From Martelella sp. NC20 (GTDB lineage: Bacteria > Pseudomonadota > Alphaproteobacteria > Rhizobiales > Rhizobiaceae): DNA of 64,000 bases. The DNA is taken from assembly GCF_013459645.1 (NCBI RefSeq), contig NZ_CP054861.1, forward strand, positions 5,258,001 through 5,322,000, given 5' to 3'. A program made the position numbers and the translations under genes. How positions within the stretch are numbered: position 1 is the first letter of the stretch; every line of letters begins with the position of its first letter. The notes under the pieces are model-generated. The model had not been told where the DNA came from. It was given only the letters and a program-made list of their open reading frames with translations, and searched no databases. Below, piece after piece: positions 54,159-62,795 of this stretch.

Positions 54159-56579
54159 ATGACCATGGAGACAGGGGACCTGAGGGCCCTCACACCCGAC
54201 ACCCAGCGGCCCTTGCCGCCGGAAATCAAGTTCAATTCAACGGCCGGAACATTTTCCGGAACTGCTGCACCGGGGCTATCCGTCAGGCTGACGAGCAGCT
54301 TCGACCAGCAGATGCGTTCGGCAGAGGCGGACGCGAACGGAACATGGAAGATCGCCATCGGCCAGCCCCGTTGGTACACCATCTTCAAGATCTGGACCTG
54401 CGACCCTGCGACGGGCAGTTCGTCAGAGACGATCGAATTCACCTTCGGCGGCAGCAGCCCAAAGCTTAATGAAGTGTATGCCAGCGAGACCGTCGCCTTC
54501 GGTCGCACCGGCGCCGGCACCGAAGTATCCGTGTTCGGCCCGGCCGGACAGGTTCTCGGGCGTTGCTTCGCTTTCGGCAAGTATGGCATTTGGTCGGTAA
54601 AATTCCGTGAACGGCTCAAGGCCGGGGACAAGGCGTGCATCGTCGCCAAACTCCCGAACGGCAACACTTCCATGCCGCTGTTCGTCGCGGCAAAAACCTT
54701 TTCCGTCGACGACCGCAACGTCGCCCATATCGCAGGCTCGGGCGCGGCGATCGGCGACAGGATTCGTCTATTCGATGCCGCGTCTGGAGAGCAGGTCGCC
54801 GAACCGGCAGCGACAGATTCGGGCAGTTGGTCGGTTTCATTCTGCGACCCGCTCGAAACCGGCAAACGCATCGCCGTTCAGCGCGTGCACGAGGACGGCA
54901 CGACCTCCGAGGGACCAATCTTCACAGCCACCAAGTATGACTGTCTCGCTCCGGTGATCGAGACTTTCTCAGGTGGCCAGTTGGGCGGCATGGCGCAACC
55001 CGGGCTTGAGGTCACTTACACGCAGATCCGTGGTCATAGCAAAATCCGCAGCGGTGCCGTGACAACCGACGAAACATCGCTCTGGAACAGTTCTACCGGA
55101 CCGGACAAGACGCCCTTCGATTTCAAACCCGGTGATATCCTCATCGCCACGACGCAGAGCGCCGACGGAACTGCGGAATCCCTGGTTTCCTCGAATGTAA
55201 CGGTCGACGGCACCCGGCCGGGTTCCCCGCTTGTGGAATATGTGGACCAGAACAGCGCAAGCGGATGGGCGGAGCCGCATACCTTCGTGGTGGTCTCGAC
55301 CGCAGACAAGGGCGTGATCTGCGTGGGAAGAACCACCTGGGAAGGCCACTGGTATGTCGACTGGTCGAGCTATGTCGGATCGCTGCCGACGACGACGGTG
55401 GTTGTCTTTGAGGTCTTCGAATCTCTGCTGCCAGACAGAGACGCCCCAACCTCCCTGTCTGCCGCCTGCTACGCGGACGCAAACGCAACCTATCCCGCCC
55501 AGCCCACGATCGACCTCTATATCGGCGCTCAGTTCGCCGGTGGAGAAACCGTTACCAGTCCATCCACATGGGTGAGGGTCTCCACGCCGACCCAGGTTCT
55601 CAATCCAGATGGAGCCGAGACAACTTCCAGCCAGCGCTGGAGTCTTGATCTGAGTTCGACCCCTGGCCTCATTCCAGGTGACGGCACACCCGTCACCGCC
55701 ACGGCCTGGTTCAAGTCAGGCACTAGCCTCACCCTTTCCGGACCGGCATCAAGTCAAGTCACCGTCGACAGTTTTGTTCCGCCTTCCCCGATTGTTACCA
55801 CCGCGTTTACCAACGACATCAAGGGCAGCGAGCCTGTTTCACTTGCCGATATCACGCAATTGCCGAATATCACTATCTATGTCTGCGATGCGGCAGACCT
55901 GACCCGAACCCCGATCTCAAGCAACAGCGGCCATCTGACAAGCGGCAGGACCTGGGAGATAAAGCCCTCGCCGCCCAGAACGCCCGGAGAAAACATGCTT
56001 GCGTGGGCGCAGACCGATGCAGGCGCAAAGTCGGGGTACACGCCGTTCACGATCGCAGCGGTCTCCAAGCCCGTGCCCCCCGAGATCACAATCGATCAAG
56101 TGGCAGATGTTGGCGGCGCCGGCACCTATCAAACGACGGTAGAGCTGTCGATGAACGGGAACGTCGTGGGAACAACCTTGGTCTCGGCAGGTTTGAGCTG
56201 GAAGATCAATGTCGGATCAACGCCTCCGGTTGGCACACGCTTCGAGGCCGTCGCAATCGATAGCTCCGGCAACAGATCGGATCCTTTCTACGCCATTGTT
56301 GGTGATGGCCCAACGAGCCTTGCAATGGATCCGACAACCATCACGACCACAAGCGCCAGCGGCACCGTCACCGACCCCAATCAGAGACTCCTGGGGTGGC
56401 GCCTGACCGATGGTTTGAAAGTCATGGACACGCTGCTGACCTCACTCAGCTTCACAGCGAATTACCTCTCCAGCGTCACCGTCAGCAGCGGCGACATCAT
56501 CAAGTTCTCGGCGCAGGATACGGCGACTGATGCCACCGAGGGCACGATGACCGCCTATGACGGGAAGCAGGTCAACTAA
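54159..56579 (+). CDS. Ig-like repeat protein (locus D)
   Basis: 806 residues, the largest of the family. N-terminus MTMETGDLRALTPDTQRPLP, module 1 with TFSGTAAPGLSVRLTSSFDQ and RWYTIFKIWT, module 2 with FAFGKYGIWSVKF, module 3 with HIAGSGAAIGDRIRLFDAAS. Middle modules have PVIETFSGGQLGGMAQPG and PTIDLYIGAQFAGGETVTSP. The C-terminal pair begins PVPPEITIDQVADVGGAG and contains a diverged WRLTDGLKVMD and GTMTAYDGKQVN. ACGGAGATGAACC precedes the ATG. No signal peptide or anchor is visible. Divergence among the copies B-E suggests old duplications rather than a recent amplification. Confidence 0.8.
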   Translation: MTMETGDLRALTPDTQRPLPPEIKFNSTAGTFSGTAAPGLSVRLTSSFDQQMRSAEADANGTWKIAIGQPRWYTIFKIWTCDPATGSSSETIEFTFGGSSPKLNEVYASETVAFGRTGAGTEVSVFGPAGQVLGRCFAFGKYGIWSVKFRERLKAGDKACIVAKLPNGNTSMPLFVAAKTFSVDDRNVAHIAGSGAAIGDRIRLFDAASGEQVAEPAATDSGSWSVSFCDPLETGKRIAVQRVHEDGTTSEGPIFTATKYDCLAPVIETFSGGQLGGMAQPGLEVTYTQIRGHSKIRSGAVTTDETSLWNSSTGPDKTPFDFKPGDILIATTQSADGTAESLVSSNVTVDGTRPGSPLVEYVDQNSASGWAEPHTFVVVSTADKGVICVGRTTWEGHWYVDWSSYVGSLPTTTVVVFEVFESLLPDRDAPTSLSAACYADANATYPAQPTIDLYIGAQFAGGETVTSPSTWVRVSTPTQVLNPDGAETTSSQRWSLDLSSTPGLIPGDGTPVTATAWFKSGTSLTLSGPASSQVTVDSFVPPSPIVTTAFTNDIKGSEPVSLADITQLPNITIYVCDAADLTRTPISSNSGHLTSGRTWEIKPSPPRTPGENMLAWAQTDAGAKSGYTPFTIAAVSKPVPPEITIDQVADVGGAGTYQTTVELSMNGNVVGTTLVSAGLSWKINVGSTPPVGTRFEAVAIDSSGNRSDPFYAIVGDGPTSLAMDPTTITTTSASGTVTDPNQRLLGWRLTDGLKVMDTLLTSLSFTANYLSSVTVSSGDIIKFSAQDTATDATEGTMTAYDGKQVN

Positions 56580-56598
56580 ACAACTCGTTCCATGAAAA

Positions 56599-56627
56599 GA
56601 CAACCGGCGGAGCGGCCGCCGGTTGTC
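56599..56627 (+). terminator. Hairpin after Ig-like gene D
   Basis: GACAACCGGCGG (56599-56610) pairs perfectly with 56616-56627 around a 5-base loop, 20 bases after the stop. Confidence 0.65.
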
Positions 56628-56817
56628 CGCCCGGATCGGGCCGAGTCCGCGATCCTGGCCCGTACCGGAAACCGGGCCCCGGGGCAGGTCGACGCGGAGC
56701 GACGGCGGATCAACGCCCCGCTCAAAACAACTTGAAATGGCATTTCATCTGTTCGCGATCAGGGCGCGGAGCCGCCAGTGGACAGATCCGGCTCAAACAC
56801 TTTTACGGAGAACAAAC

Positions 56818-58959
56818 ATGGTTATGGATACAGGGAGCCTTCTGCCCCTCCCCCCCAAGGATCGGCGGCCGCTGCCGCCCGAAATCGCCTTCAACGCGGC
56901 AACCGGCATCTTCTCCGGCACTGCCCGACCAGGCGTGTCCATCAGGCTGACAAGCAGCGCCGATCCGCGCTTGCAATCGGCAACGGCGGACAGTGACGGC
57001 AAGTGGGCAATCGCTCTCCGCGGATCTCCGCGCTGGTATACGATCTTCAGGCTCTGGGCCTGCGACCGGGCAACAGGCGCTGGGTCGGAGGAAATACAGG
57101 TCACCGTCGGCGGCAAGCGCCCGACATTCGAGGATGTCTATGCAAGCAGGACCGTTGTCTTCGGTCGCATCAAGAATGGCAACGAAATCAATGTCTACGG
57201 TCCAGAAGGCGACCTACTCGGGCGCACATTCGTCCTGGGCAATGAGGGAATATGGGCCGTCACCTTCCGCAAACCGCTCAAGGCCGGAGACAGGATCTGC
57301 GTCGTCGCGAAAATTCTCGGCGGCGACACGTCCCTGCCGCTGTTCACATCCGCAAACACCTTTTCGGTCGACGATCGCAATGTCGGCCATATCGCCGGCT
57401 CCGGAGCAAGGCCGGGCGACAGGATTCAGATCTTCACATCGGAGGGCAATCTGCTCGCGGAAACCGATGCGACGCCGTCGGGCACATGGTCGATTTCGTT
57501 CTGCAAGGCGCTTGCGGCCAGCACACGCATCAACATCCGCCGTGTTCACCTGGACGGCTCATCGTCCGCGGGCCCGGTCTTTGAGACCGATGTCGAGCGA
57601 TGCCTGGCCCCTGTTATCGATATGCTGGCGGACTCCAGGATCGGCGGCTTGGCGCTTTCAGGTCTGCTTGTGGAATGCAGGCACTTTCGTGACGGAACTC
57701 TGATCAAAGCTACCGATCTGGCCGCCGACGAAAATAATCGGTGGGAGAGCGCTGCAGGTTTCGGAGATTATCAGGAAAACGACAGTTTCGTCGCGACAAC
57801 CCGAAGCACGGACAACAGAAGAGCTTCACTGATCCATTCTGCCGTGACGATCGGTTCGCCCAGGCCCGACATGCCGGGGATCACATCAATTGACCAGAAA
57901 CATGCCACTGGGACCGGCCAGGGCGGCCAGTATATCGTGGTCTCGTCCGCTGAACACGGCCTCATCCATATGGCGCTCATCAGCAACCAAAACACATGGA
58001 GCATCGACTGGACCGGAAGCGTGGGCTCTCTCCCGAAATCGACCGTCGTCTACTTCATTCAAATGGAATCGATCAATTCCGGTTTCTATTCACCGACTTC
58101 GGAATACGCCGCGCGGTATGCGGACGCGGACGCGGAGATCATCGAACCGCCGGTCATCCTTGGCTATCGCGATGAACAGACCTTTTACGGAACGGAAGGG
58201 ACAGCCGACGTCTTCATCCGCATGTTCAACTGTTCCGAACTAAGTACGGAAATGAAGCGAGGCAGTTCGCCGGTTGTTCTCGGCAAATGGACTTTTCAAC
58301 CGGAGTTTGTCCCCAAACCAGGCGATGAAGTCTACGCTACCGCCAGTACCAAGACCGGCAACAGCTATGGCGTGACCTCGGAAATATCGAACTATTATAC
58401 GGTCGGCGAAGCGCCTGCAACGAAAGTCCCCCTTCCGCCCGAGATCGACTATATTTTGGGCGATTCAGTCACCGGGACAGCCCAACTTGGAACCTATATA
58501 ACGCTAACCCTCTCTATAGAAGGTTCAGGCCCGCAGGAGTTCCCCGCAGTACAATCGGTCGACGGAAACTGGGAGGTTCCGATAGGGACCGTCGCGCCGA
58601 GCGGTGCGGTGTTCTCCGCAACGGCAAGGTTTGGTCAAACCGGCGATCCGTCGGACGCTTATGTCAAGGTTTTGAACCAGAACCAGAAGGGGTTTCTGGT
58701 CGTCGACAGCGTCAGCGAGACCGCCGTCACGGGAACGGCCCCTCAACCTGCGCAGGTGATCATGGGTTGGCGATCGAGCGACGGGAAGAAGATCGTTGAC
58801 CAGGCGCTGCCGGGCACGGAGACAGCGTTCAATATTCCCTATCCGGACGGCCTGACACTGGCCCAACACGATCAGTTGAACCTCGTCTCCGCCTTTCCGG
58901 ATAACGGAACAATGACGCCCTACAATTCCAAGCCCGAGGGGTACCCGAACCAGGAGTAG
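56818..58959 (+). CDS. Ig-like repeat protein (locus E)
   Basis: 713 residues. N-terminus MVMDTGSLLPLPPKDRRPLP, module 1 IFSGTARPGVSIRLTSSADP and RWYTIFRLWA, module 2 TFEDVYASRTVVFGRIKNGN, module 3 HIAGSGARPGDRIQIFTSEG. The C-terminal pair begins PLPPEIDYILGDSVTGTAQL and ends with WRSSDGKKIVD and NGTMTPYNSKPEGYPN, closest to loci A and B. ATG 56818 is chosen for TACGGAGAACAAAC upstream; the frame is open 65 codons further up. The inverted-repeat motif of loci B and D is not present before this gene, so it may depend on another promoter or on read-through from D. Confidence 0.8.
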   Translation: MVMDTGSLLPLPPKDRRPLPPEIAFNAATGIFSGTARPGVSIRLTSSADPRLQSATADSDGKWAIALRGSPRWYTIFRLWACDRATGAGSEEIQVTVGGKRPTFEDVYASRTVVFGRIKNGNEINVYGPEGDLLGRTFVLGNEGIWAVTFRKPLKAGDRICVVAKILGGDTSLPLFTSANTFSVDDRNVGHIAGSGARPGDRIQIFTSEGNLLAETDATPSGTWSISFCKALAASTRINIRRVHLDGSSSAGPVFETDVERCLAPVIDMLADSRIGGLALSGLLVECRHFRDGTLIKATDLAADENNRWESAAGFGDYQENDSFVATTRSTDNRRASLIHSAVTIGSPRPDMPGITSIDQKHATGTGQGGQYIVVSSAEHGLIHMALISNQNTWSIDWTGSVGSLPKSTVVYFIQMESINSGFYSPTSEYAARYADADAEIIEPPVILGYRDEQTFYGTEGTADVFIRMFNCSELSTEMKRGSSPVVLGKWTFQPEFVPKPGDEVYATASTKTGNSYGVTSEISNYYTVGEAPATKVPLPPEIDYILGDSVTGTAQLGTYITLTLSIEGSGPQEFPAVQSVDGNWEVPIGTVAPSGAVFSATARFGQTGDPSDAYVKVLNQNQKGFLVVDSVSETAVTGTAPQPAQVIMGWRSSDGKKIVDQALPGTETAFNIPYPDGLTLAQHDQLNLVSAFPDNGTMTPYNSKPEGYPNQE

Positions 58960-59150
58960 GCATTTTCCGACCGCCGGCGACATCGGTCTCTGGAATCGGC
59001 CAGTGCATTTCCGCTTCGCTCGATCTCCAGCCACCGGTGACGCCGACCGGATCGGGCTCTGTTGCAGAAATTCGGCTGATGTCCGAGAGAACGCCCAAGA
59101 TTTTCAGTGGGACTTGGATGAGGGTCCAACTCGAGAAGAGTTGAGCGACT

Positions 59151-59408
59151 TTAGAGCATTTCGCAGTCAGGCAGAATCACCTGACTGCGAAGCTGGTCGT
59201 GGCTGTCGTAATGATAGCGTTTGAGGGTTGCGCCCTTGATTGTCCGGTTCACCCGCTCGACCTGGCCATTTATCCAGCGATGTTTAGGCTTGTCGCCCTC
59301 CACATCCGGTCGTCTCGAAATCCCATGGCGTTGCAGGCATCGATGCAATGACAATCGTGCCAGATGCGGGATTGTCGGCTGAAGAGCTGTCGAACGAGAC
59401 ATGGCCAA
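59151..59408 (-). pseudogene. IS481-family transposase, internally deleted
   Basis: The minus-strand frame joins two conserved parts of IS481-type transposases. LSLHRCLQRHGISRRPDVEG with DKPK comes from the N-terminal half, and directly after it WINGQVERVNRTIKGATLKR with YHYDSHDQL comes from the DDE domain's end. The catalytic core between them (about 150 residues) is missing. It sits exactly where the kinase gene ends, so it probably caused that truncation. Confidence 0.78.
59160..59191. repeat. Perfect 12-bp hairpin next to IS481 remnant
   Basis: TTCGCAGTCAGG (59160-59171) and its complement (59180-59191) flank 8 bases, preceded by TTTAGAGCAT. The leading AGAGCAT resembles the end of the MITE-like element at 20126. 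Confidence 0.6.
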
Positions 59409-59895
59409 TCGACCCGCGCGTCTGCAGACGCAGGAAGCGGCGCAGGTCCGCCTCGGTCATCGGCGTCAGGGGGTGGTTTTCCATCCCGGATTCGTTCAGG
59501 AGCCTGTCCCCGACGAAAAGATGCCCCATGAAAACGCGTCGGCCAGTTTCCGGAAAGGCCGGGCAGACGATGGCGATATCTGTCTTCATGAGATCGAGCA
59601 ACGCTTCGGCGACCGGTCCGATATTGCCGTCCGGCATCGAATCGAAAGTCGAACAATATTTGAAGACGAGTTGCTCGCAGCCTTGCGCCAACAGCCATTC
59701 GGCTGCCGCAAGCGATTGCCGCACGGCCTCCGCGACAGGAAGCATCCGTGTCTTCAACGCCACCACGCCGGCCTCGGACGCGCCCGGGTCACCACCTGGC
59801 CCGACGAACAGACTGGTCGCCATGCCGCCCTTGGCAAGCGTGTTGGCAAGGTCGCTTGCGCCGGTGAAGTCATCCGCGATCGCCCCGAGAAGCAT
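59284..59895 (-). pseudogene. Four-carbon acid sugar kinase, truncated
   Basis: The first 190 or so residues of an OtnK/DtnK-type kinase (DUF1537 family): MLLGAIADDFTGASDLANTL, VFKYCSTFDSMPDGNIGPVA, PAFPETGRRVFMGHLFVGD and HPLTPMTEADLRRFL followed by LQTRGSIGHV. Family members are about 420 residues and bind ATP in the C-terminal half, which is missing; after SFDSSSA the frame runs into unrelated sequence and stops at 59284. Its start overlaps the stop of the preceding gene (TAATG at 59897-59893). Intact enzymes phosphorylate D-threonate, D-erythronate or similar acids; this copy should be inactive. Confidence 0.8.
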
Positions 59896-60845
59896 TACCG
59901 GCCCTCCCCTCTCACGGCATCGAGCAGAAAGCAGCAATCCGGCTCCGATTGCGTGGCGAAGGTCTTCACGACGGAAAGGTCGGCAAGCTCGACTTCCGCG
60001 CAGCGATCATCCGCAAGTGAGATGAAGGCGGTCTCACCGACGACGTGGGCCGCAAGCGGAATGCTGCCGAGCGGCAGGCAGCCGAGCTCGCGCATGCCTT
60101 CCGCGTCGACGAGCGAAATGCTCCTGTCGCCGCAGTTCAGGAGCAGAAGCCGGTTTCCGGCGAGGCCATAGACGCGCAGCGGATCGCTTCGCGTCTTCAT
60201 CTCGCGCGTAATGCGCATCGAGGCGGTGTCGATTGCGACAAGCGTGTCGGAGAGGCGGTTCGTGACATAGAGGGTGTCGCCTCCGGCATTGAGCCATATC
60301 CCTTCAGGCTTTTCGCCCGGCGTCACCGCGATCGGCGGGATGGCGGCGTCACGCGGCGCGACTTTCGTCACGGTATGGCTCAGGAGGTTGCAGCAATAGG
60401 CTGTTTCGCCATCGGCGCTGACCCGGAAAAGGTGGCCTTTCAGCCCGCCACTCGGCACAGCCCGGGACGGAACGTCCACCGACAGAGGGTCATCGAAGGT
60501 CATCAGGATGTTATCACCTTCACTGAGCGCCAGCAGCCGGCCGCGGCCATCGAGCGCGATGCCGTGAATCCGGCGCCAGGGTCGGCAGTCCAGCGTTCTG
60601 ACGATGCTGCGGGCGGCCAGATCGACCACGGTGATCGAACTACCGCCATCACCATGGTCGGCGGATGTACGCAGACCGTAGTGGCCGATGAAGGCGAATG
60701 CCTGATCGGCGGAGACCACGAACTCGTGCGAGTAGCGGGGCAGGTCGATACTGTCGAGGCGCTTGGTCGTCTTGCTGTCGTAGAAGCTCAGGCAGTGACT
60801 GCTTTTCTCGACGATAACCAGCATGCCGGCATTTGCTTCGCTCAT
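59895..60845 (-). CDS. YncE/YVTN-type beta-propeller protein
   Basis: 316 residues of seven-bladed beta-propeller type. Repeated blades show IxVVD or TLVAIDTASM, GIALDGRGRLLALSEGDN, VSADGETAYCCN and LNAGGDTLYVTNRLSDTLVA, the surface-layer/YncE pattern. There is no signal peptide, so it appears cytoplasmic, unlike many YncE relatives. It overlaps the SMP-30 gene start by four bases and the kinase by three. Function unknown; its place suggests a sugar-derived ligand or a lactonase-like activity (the 7-bladed lactonase family is related). Confidence 0.72.
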   Translation of the reverse strand: MSEANAGMLVIVEKSSHCLSFYDSKTTKRLDSIDLPRYSHEFVVSADQAFAFIGHYGLRTSADHGDGGSSITVVDLAARSIVRTLDCRPWRRIHGIALDGRGRLLALSEGDNILMTFDDPLSVDVPSRAVPSGGLKGHLFRVSADGETAYCCNLLSHTVTKVAPRDAAIPPIAVTPGEKPEGIWLNAGGDTLYVTNRLSDTLVAIDTASMRITREMKTRSDPLRVYGLAGNRLLLLNCGDRSISLVDAEGMRELGCLPLGSIPLAAHVVGETAFISLADDRCAEVELADLSVVKTFATQSEPDCCFLLDAVRGEGR

Positions 60846-61744
60846 CGGCCCGGCAATCCCCTGGTCAGCACGTCGATGGCGTAGAGCGACGTCGAGGCCG
60901 TGATGAACAGTCTGTTGTTCTCAGGTCCGCCGAAGGTGCAGTTCGCGACGATCTCGGGCACCAGGATTTTCCCTAGCCGCTCGCCTCCGGGCGTATACAC
61001 CTGAATGCCGTCATGAGCGGAGGTGAAGATATGGCCGTGGACATCGAGCCGGAAACCATCCGAAGCGCCGGGCAGCACCTCGGCAAAGATCCGGCCGTTC
61101 CTGAGCCGCTTGCCGTCCTCGACCTCGAAAACGCGGATATGCGGCGGTCCGTCGGCCGCATCGGACCGTCCCGTGTCGGAAATGTAGAGCAGGCCCTCGT
61201 CCACCGAGAAGGCGAGACCGTTCGGCCTGTCGAAATCATCGGCGACGACGGTGAGTTCTTCCGTCTCCGGGTCGAAACGATAGACGTAGCAGGCCCCGAT
61301 TTCACTGTCCGCCTTGACGCCCTCATAGTCGGAGAGGATGCCGTAGGGCGGGTCCGTAAACCAGATCGTGCCGTCGGATTTCACGACCACATCGTTCGGC
61401 GAATTCAGTCGCTTGCCCTGATAACGGTCGACGAGCGTCACCACCGTGCCGTCGGCCTCGGTGCGGCTGACCGCGCGGCCGGAGTGTTCGCAGGAGACGA
61501 GCCGCCCCTCGCGGTCGCGTGTGTGGCCGTTGGCGTGTCTGGACGGTTCGCGGAACACCGACCCGCCCTCTTCGGGATGCCAGCGCAGCATCCGGTTATT
61601 GGGAATGTCGCTCCAGGTGATGCTGCCGTCTTCCCACCAGACCGGCCCCTCGCTCCATGTCGCTCCGGTCCAGAGTTTTTCAAGCCTGGCATCCGGCGCG
61701 ACCAGTCCGGTCATGCGGGGATCCTCGACAATCACATCGCTCAT
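60842..61744 (-). CDS. SMP-30/gluconolactonase family protein
   Basis: A 300-residue six-bladed propeller of the SMP-30 / gluconolactonase / LRE type, hydrolysing sugar lactones with a bound divalent metal. The metal ligands expected for the family are visible: Glu in TWSEGPVWW, Asn in LNSPNDVVV, Asn in DRPNGLAFS and Asp in LPGASDGFRLD. GTIWFTDPPYGI is also typical. It overlaps the downstream propeller gene (ATGA at 60842) and the PdxA-like gene upstream by four bases (61741), so all are co-translated. Probable role: opening the lactone formed by oxidation of a pentose or hexose. Confidence 0.88.
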   Translation of the reverse strand: MSDVIVEDPRMTGLVAPDARLEKLWTGATWSEGPVWWEDGSITWSDIPNNRMLRWHPEEGGSVFREPSRHANGHTRDREGRLVSCEHSGRAVSRTEADGTVVTLVDRYQGKRLNSPNDVVVKSDGTIWFTDPPYGILSDYEGVKADSEIGACYVYRFDPETEELTVVADDFDRPNGLAFSVDEGLLYISDTGRSDAADGPPHIRVFEVEDGKRLRNGRIFAEVLPGASDGFRLDVHGHIFTSAHDGIQVYTPGGERLGKILVPEIVANCTFGGPENNRLFITASTSLYAIDVLTRGLPGR

Positions 61745-62778
61745 TGCGGTCTCCTCTCCGTCGCTGTGGATGCAGCCATGCGCGCGGCCAACAGCACCGC
61801 CTCCTCGCCGGCAAGCGGATTGGCAATGCCCTGGCCTGCAATATCGTAGGCCGTGCCATGGGCAGGCGTACAGACCGGAAATGAAAGACCGCCCAGCATG
61901 GTGACGCCCCGGTCAAAGCCCATCAGCTTCATCGCGATCTGGCCCTGGTCGTGATACATTGTCAGCACCGCGTGATGGCCTTCCTTCAGCGCCTTGACGA
62001 AGACGGTATCGGCGGGAAATGGGCCGGCGACATCATGGCCGCGTGCCCTTGCCGCCTCGATGGCCGGGGCAATGATCTCGATTTCCTCCATGCCGAAGCT
62101 GCCGCCGTCACCGGCATGCGGGTTGAGACCGGCAACCAGTATACGAGGCTTTTCAATGCCGGCCAGCCTGAGGCAGCTCTCCGTTCGGGCTATTTCCCGC
62201 AGGATTACCTCTTCGCTCAGCGCCGCGGAGACATCCTTCAGCGGAATGTGCGAGGTGACGCGGGCATTCCAGATCTGCTGGAGGACGTTGAATTCACGCA
62301 CGCCGCCGTCGTCGAGGCGAAGAAGCCCGGTGATGAAACGGCTTTCATCGTCATAACCCGGATGGGCGTAGCGCATCGCCTTCTTGTTGAAGGGCGTGTA
62401 GCAGACCCCGTCCACCCTGCCTGCCTTGGCAAGCCTCAGCGCCAGGGTGAAATTTTCGACCGCGAACCGTCCGCCGGCAAGGCTTGCTTCGCCGGGCGTG
62501 ATATCGGCTGGATCGAGATTGCCGAGATCGATCAGCGCCGGTCCGGTATCCGCATTCCCGATCTCCTCGATCGCGACCGAAGGGACGGCGGTTGCGAGCC
62601 CCGCGACGGCCGCTCCCGCATCGAGCATCCGCCGGTCGCCGATGACGACCAGCCGAGCCGCCTCCCGGACGCGTGCCGACGCCACAAGCCGGGTGGCAAG
62701 TTCGGTGCTGATCCCTGCCGGATCGCCCATCGCGAGCGCGATCAGCGGGCGTTGCCTGCCTTGCTGCTCAGCATCCAT
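61741..62778 (-). CDS. pdxA2: PdxA2-type 4-phospho-hydroxyacid dehydrogenase
   Basis: 345 residues of the PdxA family. Motifs: LIALAMGDPAGISTELATRL, YTPFNKKAMRYAHPGYDDE, the metal-binding histidines in TSHIPLKDV, GLNPHAGDGGSFG and MYHDQGQIAMK, and ending GTAYDIAGQG. ATG 62778 is chosen because AAGGAG lies about 7-12 bases upstream; the longer frame overlaps the ABC gene. PdxA proper makes vitamin B6, but PdxA2 homologs in sugar-acid operons with an OtnK/DtnK kinase oxidize 4-phospho-D-threonate or erythronate; the kinase in this operon favours that reading. Since that kinase is broken, another kinase would have to supply the substrate. Confidence 0.85.
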   Translation of the reverse strand: MDAEQQGRQRPLIALAMGDPAGISTELATRLVASARVREAARLVVIGDRRMLDAGAAVAGLATAVPSVAIEEIGNADTGPALIDLGNLDPADITPGEASLAGGRFAVENFTLALRLAKAGRVDGVCYTPFNKKAMRYAHPGYDDESRFITGLLRLDDGGVREFNVLQQIWNARVTSHIPLKDVSAALSEEVILREIARTESCLRLAGIEKPRILVAGLNPHAGDGGSFGMEEIEIIAPAIEAARARGHDVAGPFPADTVFVKALKEGHHAVLTMYHDQGQIAMKLMGFDRGVTMLGGLSFPVCTPAHGTAYDIAGQGIANPLAGEEAVLLAARMAASTATERRPQ

Positions 62779-62795
62779 GTCGTTGTCTCCTTTCG

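Noticed and set aside
49839..58959. Ig-like proteins as type I-secreted RTX adhesins
   Set aside because: No glycine-aspartate nonapeptide repeats, no acidic C-terminal secretion signal and no T1SS genes in the window.
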